From the NCBI RefSeq assembly GCF_029894425.1, contig NZ_JARXYJ010000001.1:5766001-5830000 (forward strand): a DNA stretch of 64,000 bases, read 5' to 3'. The notes under the pieces are model-generated. The model was not told where the DNA came from, ran no database searches, and worked only from the letters and a program-made list of their open reading frames with translations. Both the position numbers and the translations under genes were made by a program. This document shows positions 44,973 to 52,774 of the stretch, in pieces (within the stretch, counting starts at the first letter, position 1; each line of letters begins with the position of its first letter). The DNA is from Streptomyces sp. SAI-127 (lineage in GTDB: Bacteria; Actinomycetota; Actinomycetes; Streptomycetales; Streptomycetaceae).

Positions 44973-45653
44973 ATGCCCACCGCGTCGGACGTCCGGCCGT
45001 CCATCGGCCGCCCGGACGTCACCACAGCACTGGTAGAGGAAGCCGTCCTCGGCGATCCCGCACGCGTCGAGGCGGCCGCGGCCGCGGTCGTCGCGCACTG
45101 GGAGTCCGCCGCCTGGCCGACCGGCCTGCTCTCCCTGACCCTGTTCACCGGCACCGACGGCACGTCGCTGCTGACCTACGCCCAGTGGTCCACGGCCGAC
45201 GGCTCCGAGGAGGCCCTGCGCACGGCGTACGCCACCCTGCGCCCCGACTGGCGGACGCTGGGCTTCGAGCCGGGAGAGCCCCGGGCGTTCGCCCTGTACC
45301 GCCGGGTGCAGCCCACCGTGCTGCCGGACCCGCTGCCGCCGGTCGGTTGCTATCCGGCCGCGTTCTTCTCGATGAACGGCGGTGACACGGCACGGAGTTG
45401 GACCGACGGGCTGCTCGGCACCGAGGAGAAGACGGTGGGCGAGGACCGCTCCTACCCGGGAGCGATCGCCGCCAACTTCCATGTCTCCGCGGATGATTCG
45501 GGAATCTTCCTGCTGTCCGAGTGGGCCTCGGAGGCCGAGGCACTCGTGCACATCAAGGCCGAGATCGAACCCCTCCTGGAGTACATGGGTCAGGCTGAGG
45601 CGGGAGCCGGCCGCCGTTACGGCTTCCACGCGAGCGTCTCCGCGGCCGGCTGA
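44973..45653 (+). CDS. Antibiotic biosynthesis monooxygenase (ABM), two-domain
   Basis: A 226-residue protein with two ferredoxin-like ABM halves. Residues about 25-110 read VVAHWESAAWPTGLLSLTLFTGTDGTSLLTYAQW, and about 125-215 read NFHVSADDSGIFLLSEWASEAEALVHIKAEIEPLLEYMG. ABM enzymes are cofactor-free or flavin-assisted oxygenases acting on anthrones or, in the two-domain JadG/GilOII/AlpJ group, on B-ring opening of angucyclines. The size fits that group, but the decisive residues cannot be judged by eye. It lies between the O-methyltransferase and a luciferase-type flavoenzyme. Confidence 0.8.
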   Translation: MPTASDVRPSIGRPDVTTALVEEAVLGDPARVEAAAAAVVAHWESAAWPTGLLSLTLFTGTDGTSLLTYAQWSTADGSEEALRTAYATLRPDWRTLGFEPGEPRAFALYRRVQPTVLPDPLPPVGCYPAAFFSMNGGDTARSWTDGLLGTEEKTVGEDRSYPGAIAANFHVSADDSGIFLLSEWASEAEALVHIKAEIEPLLEYMGQAEAGAGRRYGFHASVSAAG

Positions 45654-45683
45654 CGAGACTCGAACAAAGCGAAGGGCGTCACC

Positions 45684-46607
45684 TTGACTACATGGTCCGC
45701 ACGCGAAGTCGTCTTCGGCTTCGGCGCGCACAGCACGATCGACGAAGCGCCGGAACTGCTCGGCATGGCCGAACTGGCCGACCGCGAGGGCCTCGACCTC
45801 TTCTCCCTGTCCGACCACCCCTACCTCGGTGCCCGCCTGGACGCGTACGCCACGGTCGGGTTCATCGTCGGCCGTACCCGGCGCCTCGCCGGATTCGCCA
45901 ACGTGACCAACGTGCCGCTGCGGCCCCCCGCCATGCTGGCGCGGACGGTGACGACACTCTCCGCGCTCTCCGGTGGCCGGGTCGTGCTCGGCTTCGGCGC
46001 CGGCGGGCTGTGGGAGCGGATCTCCGACATGGGCAGAGAGCCCCTCACCCCGGGCGAAGCCGTGCAGGCCTTCGAGGAGGCGGTCGTCCTCATCAGGAAG
46101 CTGTCGGGCGGCGGCCCGCCGGTCACCTTCGAGGGCAGCCACTACCGGGTGAACCAGATCGAGCCCGCCCCGGTGGCCGCGCCCCCGGTGTGGACCGGGT
46201 CGGTCGGCCGGAAGTCGCTGGCCGCGACCGGCCGGGTGGCCGACGGCTGGATCCCCGGTCACGCGGCCGACTGGCTCAGCCCGCGCTACCGGGAGTCGCG
46301 GCCGGTCATCGACGAGGCCGCGGCGAGCGTGGGCCGTGACCCGGGCGAGGTCCGCACCGTCTTCAACTTCCCCGGCCGCATCACCGACCAGCCGCTGCCC
46401 GCCACCCGCGACCAGGACGGCCGCTGGATCGGCGGCAGCGTCGACCAGTGGGTCGAGGAGCTCACCGGGGCCGTCCTGAACCACGGGGCGTCGGGCTTCA
46501 TGCTCTTCTCCCCGCGCGGCGGCACCCCGGACATGACGTCGCTCGCCCACTGGGCCGGCGAGATCGTCCCGGCGATCCGGGAAGCGGTCGCCAAGCACCA
46601 GGACTGA
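45684..46607 (+). CDS. Luciferase-like (LLM class) flavin- or F420-dependent oxidoreductase
   Basis: A 307-residue TIM-barrel of the bacterial luciferase superfamily: VVFGFGAHSTIDEAPELLGMAELADREGLDLFSLSDHPY, LSGGRVVLGFGAGGLWERISDMG, PPVWTGSVGRKSLAATGRVADGWIPG. The last segment resembles F420-binding members as much as FMN-dependent oxygenases. TTG at 45684 is used as the start because it follows GAAGGG and no ATG lies nearby. It ends a transcription unit: a strong hairpin follows. It could reduce or oxygenate a quinoid intermediate. Confidence 0.8.
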   Translation: MTTWSAREVVFGFGAHSTIDEAPELLGMAELADREGLDLFSLSDHPYLGARLDAYATVGFIVGRTRRLAGFANVTNVPLRPPAMLARTVTTLSALSGGRVVLGFGAGGLWERISDMGREPLTPGEAVQAFEEAVVLIRKLSGGGPPVTFEGSHYRVNQIEPAPVAAPPVWTGSVGRKSLAATGRVADGWIPGHAADWLSPRYRESRPVIDEAAASVGRDPGEVRTVFNFPGRITDQPLPATRDQDGRWIGGSVDQWVEELTGAVLNHGASGFMLFSPRGGTPDMTSLAHWAGEIVPAIREAVAKHQD

Positions 46608-46632
46608 GGGCCCGCCCCTTTCTCGTTCCGTA

Positions 46633-46675
46633 CGAAGGCCGGCTGTGAGGACCACCTCCTCGCAGTCGGCCTTCG
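46633..46675 (+). terminator. Hairpin terminator after the luciferase-like gene
   Basis: The arms at 46633-46650 and 46658-46675 pair over 18 bases with two G-U-type mismatches (CGAAGGCCGGC... with its complement), loop ACCACCT. It lies 26 bp after the stop. Confidence 0.7.
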
Positions 46676-46727
46676 CATGTCACCACCCGTACGCATCACC
46701 GATTTCGTATCTCCCGAAGGGTCATCA

Positions 46728-47495
46728 ATGAGCAGGCTGGAGAACAAGACGGCGCTGGTCACCGGCGCCAGCCGGGGCATCGGGCGCGGTATCGCACTCC
46801 GACTCGCCCAGGACGGTGCCGTCGTCGCCGTCAACTACTCGAACAACGAGGCCGCCGCGAAGGAGACCGTGGCGCTGATCGAGGAGGCCGGCGGCCGTGC
46901 CTTCACCGTGCAGGCCAGCCTGGGCGAACCCGGTGCGGTGGAGAAGCTGCTGGACGGGGTGCGGGCCGGCCTGGTCGAGCTCACCGGTTCCGCGAGCCTG
47001 GACATCCTGATCAACAACGCCGCCGCCACCGGGTTCGCCGGCGCCGGCCCGAGCTCGGTCACCGAGGAGATCCTCGACAACTGCTACACCGTCAACGCCA
47101 AGGCGCCCTTCCTGCTCATCCAGAAGGCGCTGGAACTGATCCCCGACGGCGGCCACATCGTCAACATCTCCTCCGGGGTCACGCACTCCGCGTTCCCGAT
47201 CCAGATCGCCTACGCGATGAGCAAGGCCGCCCTGGAGCAGATCACCCTGCACATGGCCCCGGTGCTGGCCCCCCGGAACATCACCATCAACACCGTCGCC
47301 CCCGGCATCACCGACAACGGCGACCCGGTCTTCGAGAACCCCGAGGCGGTCGAGCAGATGGCCGCGCTGTCGGTGTTCAACCGCGTCGGCGAGGTCTCCG
47401 AGGTCGCCGACGTCGTCGCGTTCGTCGCCTCCGACGAGGCCCGCTGGATCACCGGGTCGTTCGTGGACGCCACCGGCGGCACCCTACTCGGCTGA
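46728..47495 (+). CDS. LanV-like short-chain reductase, paralogue of the fusion's SDR part
   Basis: A 255-residue SDR: TGASRGIGRGIA, NNAAATGFAG, NISSGVTHSAFP with the catalytic serine, and YAMSK. It shares with the C-terminal half of the PgaM-like fusion the AYAMSKAALEQ/AYAMTKGAVEQ block, a 'VAPGITDNG/VAPGITNNG' loop, the ARWITGSFVDATGGTLLG end and total length, so the two probably arose by duplication. LanV/UrdMred-type enzymes reduce C-6. A second copy could act at another carbon or in the opposite face. GAAGGG lies upstream of ATG at 46728. Confidence 0.88.
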   Translation: MSRLENKTALVTGASRGIGRGIALRLAQDGAVVAVNYSNNEAAAKETVALIEEAGGRAFTVQASLGEPGAVEKLLDGVRAGLVELTGSASLDILINNAAATGFAGAGPSSVTEEILDNCYTVNAKAPFLLIQKALELIPDGGHIVNISSGVTHSAFPIQIAYAMSKAALEQITLHMAPVLAPRNITINTVAPGITDNGDPVFENPEAVEQMAALSVFNRVGEVSEVADVVAFVASDEARWITGSFVDATGGTLLG

Positions 47496-47506
47496 GGAGC
47501 CCGCAC

Positions 47507-48178
47507 ATGAGCAACGAGATCCAGTCAGCGGTGGGCTTCGCCCACGCCAAGCCCGAGAAGGCGGAGGAACTGGCCACTTTGCTGGTCTCCTTCGCCGAAC
47601 GTTCCCGCAACGAGGAGGGCTGCCTGGGAAGTTGGATCAACCAGGACGCCGACGACCCCACCCTCTTCGTCTTCTACGAGATCTGGGCCACCCGCAAGGA
47701 TCTGGCCCGCCACATCGCCCAGCCGTACATGAAGGAGTTCCTGGCCGGCCGGAACGCGTACCTGGCCAAGGAGCTGGAGGTGCGCCCGCTGCACCTCACC
47801 GGGCCGGCGCCGCAGCAGAGCGCCGATCCCGCGGAGATGAACCAGCGGTACCTCGACGCCTACGCCGCCCGGGACGTCGACGCGATCATGGCCGTGTACG
47901 CGCCGGGCGCGGCCGCGGTCTGGGAGCCCGGCAAGGCGGTCAGCGGTGCCCAGCACCGCGAGGCCGTCACCGAGTTCCTCAAGCGCGAGCCGAAGCTGTC
48001 GGCGAAGGTCAGCGAGAGCTACGTCGCCGGCGACACCGCCGCTCTCGTCGTCGACTGGAGCATCGAGGTGCCCGGGGCGCCGGAGATGACCGGCACCGGG
48101 CGCGGCCTCGACGTCCTGAAGAAGAACGCCCACGGCGAGTGGCGTTACGTCATCACCAACCCGTTCGGGAGCCAGTGA
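47507..48178 (+). CDS. ABM monooxygenase domain fused to a SnoaL-like domain
   Basis: A 223-residue two-domain protein. Residues 1-95 are an ABM domain (SAVGFAHAKPEKAEELATLLVSFAERSRNEEGCLGSW, LFVFYEIWATRKDLARHI). Residues about 107-223 are a SnoaL/NTF2-like alpha+beta barrel (MNQRYLDAYAARDVDAIMAVYAPGAAAVWEPG, WRYVITNPF). SnoaL-like proteins include polyketide cyclases, hydroxylases and lactone-forming enzymes. Joined to an oxygenase domain, the protein might oxidise and then cyclise the same intermediate. It lies 11 bp after the LanV-like gene and 1 bp before the next SDR. The fusion is unusual to me. Confidence 0.82.
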   Translation: MSNEIQSAVGFAHAKPEKAEELATLLVSFAERSRNEEGCLGSWINQDADDPTLFVFYEIWATRKDLARHIAQPYMKEFLAGRNAYLAKELEVRPLHLTGPAPQQSADPAEMNQRYLDAYAARDVDAIMAVYAPGAAAVWEPGKAVSGAQHREAVTEFLKREPKLSAKVSESYVAGDTAALVVDWSIEVPGAPEMTGTGRGLDVLKKNAHGEWRYVITNPFGSQ

Positions 48179-48179
48179 C

Positions 48180-48971
48180 ATGAGGATCGAAGGCAGTGTC
48201 GCGGTGGTCACCGGTGCCGCGAGCGGCATCGGCAGGGCGATCGCGGAGCAGCTGGCCCTCGCCGGCGCGCGCGGGGTCGTCGTCTCCGACATCGACGGCG
48301 AGGCCGCCGAGAAGGTGGCCGCCGGCATCGGCGTCGACCGGGCGATCGCGGTCCGGACCGACGTGGCCGACGAGGCCGCCGTACAGGCGCTCGTCGAGCG
48401 GGCCCGGGAACGGTTCGGCGACGTCGACCTGTTCGTCTCCAACGCGGGCCTGACGGTCACCGGCAGCTTCGACGCCTCGGACGAGGACTGGAAGAACGCC
48501 ATGATCGTCAACATGATGTCGCACGTGTACGCGGCGCGTGCGGTGCTCCCGGCGATGCTGGAGAACGGACGGGGCCATCTGCTCCAGACCATCGCGGCCT
48601 GCGGTGTCCTCACCGCGTTCGGCGCGGCCCCGTACTCGGTCGCCAAGCAGGGCGCCGTGGCCTTCGCCGAGTACCTCGCCGTCGAGTACGGCCACCGGGG
48701 CATCGGCGTCTCCTGCCTGATGCCCCAGGCGGTCAACACCCCGATGCTGGCCGCCAGCGTCAGCAGCAACGAGCAGCTGGCCCTGCTGAAGGAGCACTCC
48801 GAGGTCCTCGAACCCGAGCAGGTCGCGCAGGCCGCGCTCGCCGGGATCGAGGAGAACCGGATGCACATCTTCACGCACAAGGGCTCGGCCGACTCCTTCC
48901 GGCTGCGCGCCGACGACGCCGACGCGTGGGTGGCGCAGATGCGCGCGATCCGCCACGGCGGCCGCCCCTGA
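48180..48971 (+). CDS. Short-chain dehydrogenase lacking the catalytic serine
   Basis: A 263-residue SDR with TGAASGIG at 11-18, NAG at 88-90 and Y152/K156 in YSVAK. The position 13 residues before the tyrosine, normally serine, is A139 (QTIAACGVL). The enzyme may rely on the neighbouring residues, act on an easily reduced quinone, or serve as a non-reductive dehydratase-like partner. It starts 1 bp after the previous stop and closes this transcription unit before a strong hairpin. Confidence 0.82.
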   Translation: MRIEGSVAVVTGAASGIGRAIAEQLALAGARGVVVSDIDGEAAEKVAAGIGVDRAIAVRTDVADEAAVQALVERARERFGDVDLFVSNAGLTVTGSFDASDEDWKNAMIVNMMSHVYAARAVLPAMLENGRGHLLQTIAACGVLTAFGAAPYSVAKQGAVAFAEYLAVEYGHRGIGVSCLMPQAVNTPMLAASVSSNEQLALLKEHSEVLEPEQVAQAALAGIEENRMHIFTHKGSADSFRLRADDADAWVAQMRAIRHGGRP

Positions 48972-48998
48972 CACCCGGCCGGGCCGACCGCCGACACC

Positions 48999-49030
48999 GG
49001 TGCGGGGCGCGGTTCGACGCGCCCCGCACC
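48999..49030 (+). terminator. Strong hairpin terminator between two tailoring operons
   Basis: GGTGCGGGGCGCG, loop GTTCGA, CGCGCCCCGCACC: a perfect 13-bp GC stem, 27 bp after the SDR stop and 30 bp before the FMN reductase gene. Confidence 0.82.
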
Positions 49031-49061
49031 CGTTTGCCGCCCCTCCACAGGAAGGAACGTC

Positions 49062-49643
49062 ATGTCCGAGGAAACACTGCGGCTGGCCGTGATCATCGGC
49101 TCGTCCCGCGAGGGCCGCACGGGCCCGGCCGTCGCCCGCTGGTTCGTCGAGGAGGCCGAGTCCTGTGCGATGTTCGACCTCGACGTCATGGACCTGGCCG
49201 ACGTCGACCTGCCGATGACGCTGACGCAGGCCCCCGGCGGCGAGTCGGCGAGGCTGCTGGCCTCCGTGGCCGAACGGCTGGACGCCGCCGACGCGTTCGT
49301 CGTGATCACGCCCGAGTACAACCACAGCTTCACCGCCCCGCTGAAGAACCTGATCGACTGGCACCGCACCCAGTGGTACGCCAAGCCGGCCGGCTTCGTC
49401 TCCTACGGCGGCCTGTCCGGCGGCCTGCGTGCCGTGGAGCAGCTGCGCCAGGTCTTCGCCGAGCTGCACGCCACGACGATCCGGGACACGGTCAGCTTCC
49501 ACAACGTCTGGCAGCACATCGGCGAGGACGGCTCGCTGCGCATGCCCGACGCCGCCGTTCCCGCCAAGGTCATGCTCGAAAAGCTCCAGTGGTGGGCGGC
49601 CGCCCTCAAGGACGCCCGCGTCCGGCGCCCGTACGCGGCCTGA
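49062..49643 (+). CDS. NAD(P)H-dependent FMN reductase
   Basis: A 193-residue flavodoxin-fold reductase: IIGSSREGRTGPAVARWF at residues 11-28 binds the FMN phosphate, and TPEYNHSFTAPLKNLIDW around residue 87 is the family signature. It supplies FMNH2 to partner monooxygenases. AGGAAGG precedes ATG at 49062. It heads a tight four-gene unit with a DszA/NtaA-type oxygenase, an ABM protein and an acyl-CoA-dehydrogenase-like oxygenase, both flavin-dependent types, so it is probably their electron source. Confidence 0.9.
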   Translation: MSEETLRLAVIIGSSREGRTGPAVARWFVEEAESCAMFDLDVMDLADVDLPMTLTQAPGGESARLLASVAERLDAADAFVVITPEYNHSFTAPLKNLIDWHRTQWYAKPAGFVSYGGLSGGLRAVEQLRQVFAELHATTIRDTVSFHNVWQHIGEDGSLRMPDAAVPAKVMLEKLQWWAAALKDARVRRPYAA

Positions 49644-49654
49644 AGGGACCCGTC

Positions 49655-51016
49655 ATGGACCAGCAGATACGCGTCACCGCGTTCGCCATGAACACCCCGA
49701 CCCATCTGTCGCCGGGCACCTGGCGTCACCCCGACAGCCAGGGCCGCCGCTACAAGGACCTGTCGTACTGGACCGATCTCGCCCGCACCCTCGAACGCGG
49801 CCTGTTCGACGGCCTGTTCATCGCCGACGTCCTCGGCGCCTACGACGTGTACGGCGGCTCGCCCGACGCGGCACTGCGCGGCGGCGCCCAGGTCCCGGTG
49901 AACGATCCGATGATGCTCGTCTCGGCGATCGCGCACGTCACCGAGCACCTGGGCATCGCGGTCACCGGCTCGACCTCCTACGAGCACCCGTATCCCTTCG
50001 CCCGCCGCATGTCGACGCTGGACCACCTCACCGGCGGCCGGGTCGCGTGGAACGTCGTCACCTCGTACCTGGACAGCGCGGCCCGCAATCTGGGGCTCGA
50101 CGGGCAGACCGGGCACGACGAGCGGTACGACATCGCGGACGAGTACCTGGAGGTCGTCTACAAGCTGTGGGAGGGCTCCTGGGAGGACGACGCCGTCAGG
50201 GCGGACGACATCTACGCCGACCCCGCGAAGATCCATCCGATCGCCCACGACGGCCGCTACTTCAAGGTGCCCGGCATCCACCTGTGCGAGCCGTCCCCGC
50301 AACGCACCCCGTTCCTGTTCCAGGCGGGCACCTCGGACCGGGGCAAGGACTTCGCCGCCCTGCACGCCGAGGCCGTCTTCGCCACCGCCCCGGAAGCGTC
50401 CCGGCTGCGCAAGCAGGTCGACGACATCCGGGCCCGCGCGGCCGCCGCCGGCCGTGACCCCCACGCCGTCAAGGTGTTCAGCGGCTGCACGGTCATCACC
50501 GCCGAGACCGACGCCGAGGCCCGCTCCCGGTACGACGACTACAAGAGCTGGATCGACTCCGACGGCATGCTCGCGCTGTTCTCCGGCTGGCTGGGCTTCG
50601 ACCTGTCGCCCTACCGCCCGGACGACCCGGTGCACGTCGTGCCCAACCACGCGGTGCAGTCCATCGCCGAGTCCCTCGGCCAGGGCGACTGGACGGTCCG
50701 CGACATCCTGGAGAAGCTCGGGCTCGGCCACCCGCCGGTCCTCGTCGGCTCGCCCGCGAGGGTCGCCGACGGCATCCAGGAGTGGATCGCGGAGACCGGC
50801 GCCGACGGCCTGAACCTCGGCCACGTCGTCACCCCGTCGACCTACGACGACTTCACCGACCTGATCGTGCCCGAACTCCAGCGCCGCGGCGTCTACAAGA
50901 CGCGGTACGCCGAGGGCACGCTCCGCCACAAGTTCCTCGGCCGCGGGGACCGTCTGGCCACCGGCCACCCGGGCACGCGCCACAAGCCCCCGGCGACTTC
51001 CAGGGAGACCGCATGA
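49655..51016 (+). CDS. FMNH2-dependent monooxygenase (NtaA/SnaA/DszA family)
   Basis: A 453-residue luciferase-superfamily protein of the NtaA/SnaA/SoxA/DszA branch: RYKDLSYWTDLARTLERGLFDGLFIADVLGAYDVYGG, SYEHPYPFARRMSTLDHLTGGRVAWNVVTSYLDSAARNLG, FLFQAGTSDRGKDFAALHAEAVF. These enzymes use FMNH2 from a separate reductase for hydroxylation, N- or S-oxidation or C-C cleavage. In type II PKS clusters this branch is uncommon. It lies 11 bp after the FMN reductase and overlaps the next start by ATGA. Confidence 0.88.
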   Translation: MDQQIRVTAFAMNTPTHLSPGTWRHPDSQGRRYKDLSYWTDLARTLERGLFDGLFIADVLGAYDVYGGSPDAALRGGAQVPVNDPMMLVSAIAHVTEHLGIAVTGSTSYEHPYPFARRMSTLDHLTGGRVAWNVVTSYLDSAARNLGLDGQTGHDERYDIADEYLEVVYKLWEGSWEDDAVRADDIYADPAKIHPIAHDGRYFKVPGIHLCEPSPQRTPFLFQAGTSDRGKDFAALHAEAVFATAPEASRLRKQVDDIRARAAAAGRDPHAVKVFSGCTVITAETDAEARSRYDDYKSWIDSDGMLALFSGWLGFDLSPYRPDDPVHVVPNHAVQSIAESLGQGDWTVRDILEKLGLGHPPVLVGSPARVADGIQEWIAETGADGLNLGHVVTPSTYDDFTDLIVPELQRRGVYKTRYAEGTLRHKFLGRGDRLATGHPGTRHKPPATSRETA

Positions 51017-51642
51017 GTTCCATCAGCGTGGCGGACGGCTACTTCACGCTGTTCAACATCTTCCACACCGACGGCCCCGAGGGGCAGCGGCTGCTGTTCG
51101 ACCAGTGGCGCGGCCTGCCCCCGGCGAACGTCCAACCGGGCCTGGTCTCGGGCAACTTCCACCGCGGCTTCGACGGCCTCTCGGTCGTCAACTACGCCCA
51201 GTGGGAGAGCAAGGAGGCCTACGACGCCTTCCTGAGCGAGCGCGCCACCCAGGGCCGGCTCGGCAGCGCCCTGAACGTCTCCCGCCTGGACACCATCCCC
51301 TGCGAGGTCGTCCACACCTGGGACCCGGCGCCCCGGATCAGCCTCGACACGCCCCGGTTCACGGTGGTGATCGTCGTCGGGTCGGCCCCCGAGGACCAGG
51401 CCGAGGTGCTCAAGGAGATGACGTACGACCCACCGGAGCTGGCCACGACACCGGGCTACGTCTCCCACGCCGTGCACCGGGGCCTGACCGGCGAGCACGT
51501 CGTCAAGTACGCCCAGTGGGAGGACGAGAAGAGCTTCCGCGCCTTCCTGGAACGGCCGCAGAAGCCGTCCCCGCTGGACGAGTTGGGCGTCGAGGTGCAG
51601 CTGTACTTCGGCGAGATCGAGTACATCCGGGAGCGGTCATGA
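51013..51642 (+). CDS. ABM-type monooxygenase, two-domain
   Basis: A 209-residue protein with two ABM-like halves. Residues about 5-98 read GYFTLFNIFHTDGPEGQRLLFDQW, SVVNYAQWESKEAYDAF; about 112-205 read FTVVIVVGSAPEDQAEVL, HVVKYAQWEDEKSFRAFLERP. The repeated 'VxYAQWE' motif marks the central strand of each half. It resembles the protein at 44973 in plan, though not closely in sequence. Candidate roles are quinone formation or ring opening. ATGA overlaps on both sides couple it to the flanking flavoenzymes. Confidence 0.8.
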   Translation: MSSISVADGYFTLFNIFHTDGPEGQRLLFDQWRGLPPANVQPGLVSGNFHRGFDGLSVVNYAQWESKEAYDAFLSERATQGRLGSALNVSRLDTIPCEVVHTWDPAPRISLDTPRFTVVIVVGSAPEDQAEVLKEMTYDPPELATTPGYVSHAVHRGLTGEHVVKYAQWEDEKSFRAFLERPQKPSPLDELGVEVQLYFGEIEYIRERS

Positions 51643-52754
51643 GCGGCGCGTGGCAGGACGCCGCGGCGCTCGACTCGGCGGCGGAGGCGGCCGGTCACGG
51701 TGCCGCGGACGCGGACACGACCGGCAGGCTCGCCCCCGCGACCGTCGAGGCCCTGGCCGCCGCGGGCTTCCCGGCCGGCTTCGCACCGGCCGGACAGGGC
51801 GGCACCGGCGCCACGTTCGACGAGGTGACACGCGCCGTGGCGGCGATCGGCGAAGGGTGTACGTCCGCCGCCTGGATCGCCTCGCTGTGGGCGTACAACG
51901 GACGCTTCAGCGCTCATCTGCCGGACGAGGGACAGCAGGAGGTCTGGGCCAAGGGGCCGCGGACCCGGCTCGTCAGCTCGATGGTCGCGGCCGGTGTCGA
52001 GGCCGAGCCGGTGGAGGGCGGCTGGACGCTGTCCGGCACCTGGCTCTACGTCAGCGGGGTCGAGTTCGCCGACTGGGCGCTGGTGAGTTCGGCGCCGCCG
52101 CGCGAGGGCGACCGCTCGATCCGGGTGTTCGCCGTGCCCCGGGACTCCTTCACCCACCAGGAGACCTGGTCGACGCTCGGCATGCGGGCCACCGGCAGCC
52201 ACACGCTGGTCGTGGAGCGGGCGTTCGTACCGGAGTACCGGTCGTTCGTCTGGGACGACATGCGCCGGGGGAAGCTGCCCGGTACCGGGTCCGCCGTGCA
52301 CAGCGCACCGCTGTTCGCGGTGAACGGGCTCACCTTCGCGGCCCCGATCCTCGGCGCGGCACGGGGTGCCCTGCGTCTCGTCGAGCGCCATCTGGCCCAG
52401 CAGCCGAGCGGGGCCCGCGCGGCGGCACGGGAGTCGAGCCGGATCTCCTACACCCGCGCGGCGGGGGAGATCGACGCGGCGGCCCTGCTGCTGGCGCGGG
52501 CCGCCGAGACCGCCGACCGGGGGCGGCTCGACGAGGACGGCGTGGCCGAGCGCAGCCATCGCGACAGCACCCTCGCGGTGGAGCTCCTCGTGGGCGCGGT
52601 GGACCGGCTGTTCCAGGTGACCGGCACCCGCGGTCAGGCGACCTCGCACCCGATGCAGCGCATCTGGCGGGACGTCCACGCGGCGGGGTCGCACGCGGCC
52701 CTGCAGTTCGAACCGGCGGCCTTCGCGTACACCAGGCGGCTGGTCGCGGCCTGA
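51639..52754 (+). CDS. Acyl-CoA dehydrogenase-like flavin monooxygenase (ActVA-ORF5/HsaA type)
   Basis: A 371-residue protein with the acyl-CoA dehydrogenase fold but features of class D monooxygenases: RAVAAIGEGCTSAAWIASLWAYNGRF, SGTWLYVSGVEFADWALV, STLGMRATGSHTLVVERAFVP, and a C-terminal TRGQATSHPMQRIWRDVHAAGSHAALQ in which the histidines replace the dehydrogenase ending. ActVA-ORF5 in actinorhodin and HsaA in steroid breakdown hydroxylate phenols with reduced flavin from a partner. Here the FMN reductase three genes upstream fits. It ends the unit; the convergent MarR gene follows. Confidence 0.87.
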   Translation: MSGAWQDAAALDSAAEAAGHGAADADTTGRLAPATVEALAAAGFPAGFAPAGQGGTGATFDEVTRAVAAIGEGCTSAAWIASLWAYNGRFSAHLPDEGQQEVWAKGPRTRLVSSMVAAGVEAEPVEGGWTLSGTWLYVSGVEFADWALVSSAPPREGDRSIRVFAVPRDSFTHQETWSTLGMRATGSHTLVVERAFVPEYRSFVWDDMRRGKLPGTGSAVHSAPLFAVNGLTFAAPILGAARGALRLVERHLAQQPSGARAAARESSRISYTRAAGEIDAAALLLARAAETADRGRLDEDGVAERSHRDSTLAVELLVGAVDRLFQVTGTRGQATSHPMQRIWRDVHAAGSHAALQFEPAAFAYTRRLVAA

Positions 52755-52774
52755 GTCTCCCGCGTGCGGGCCGT

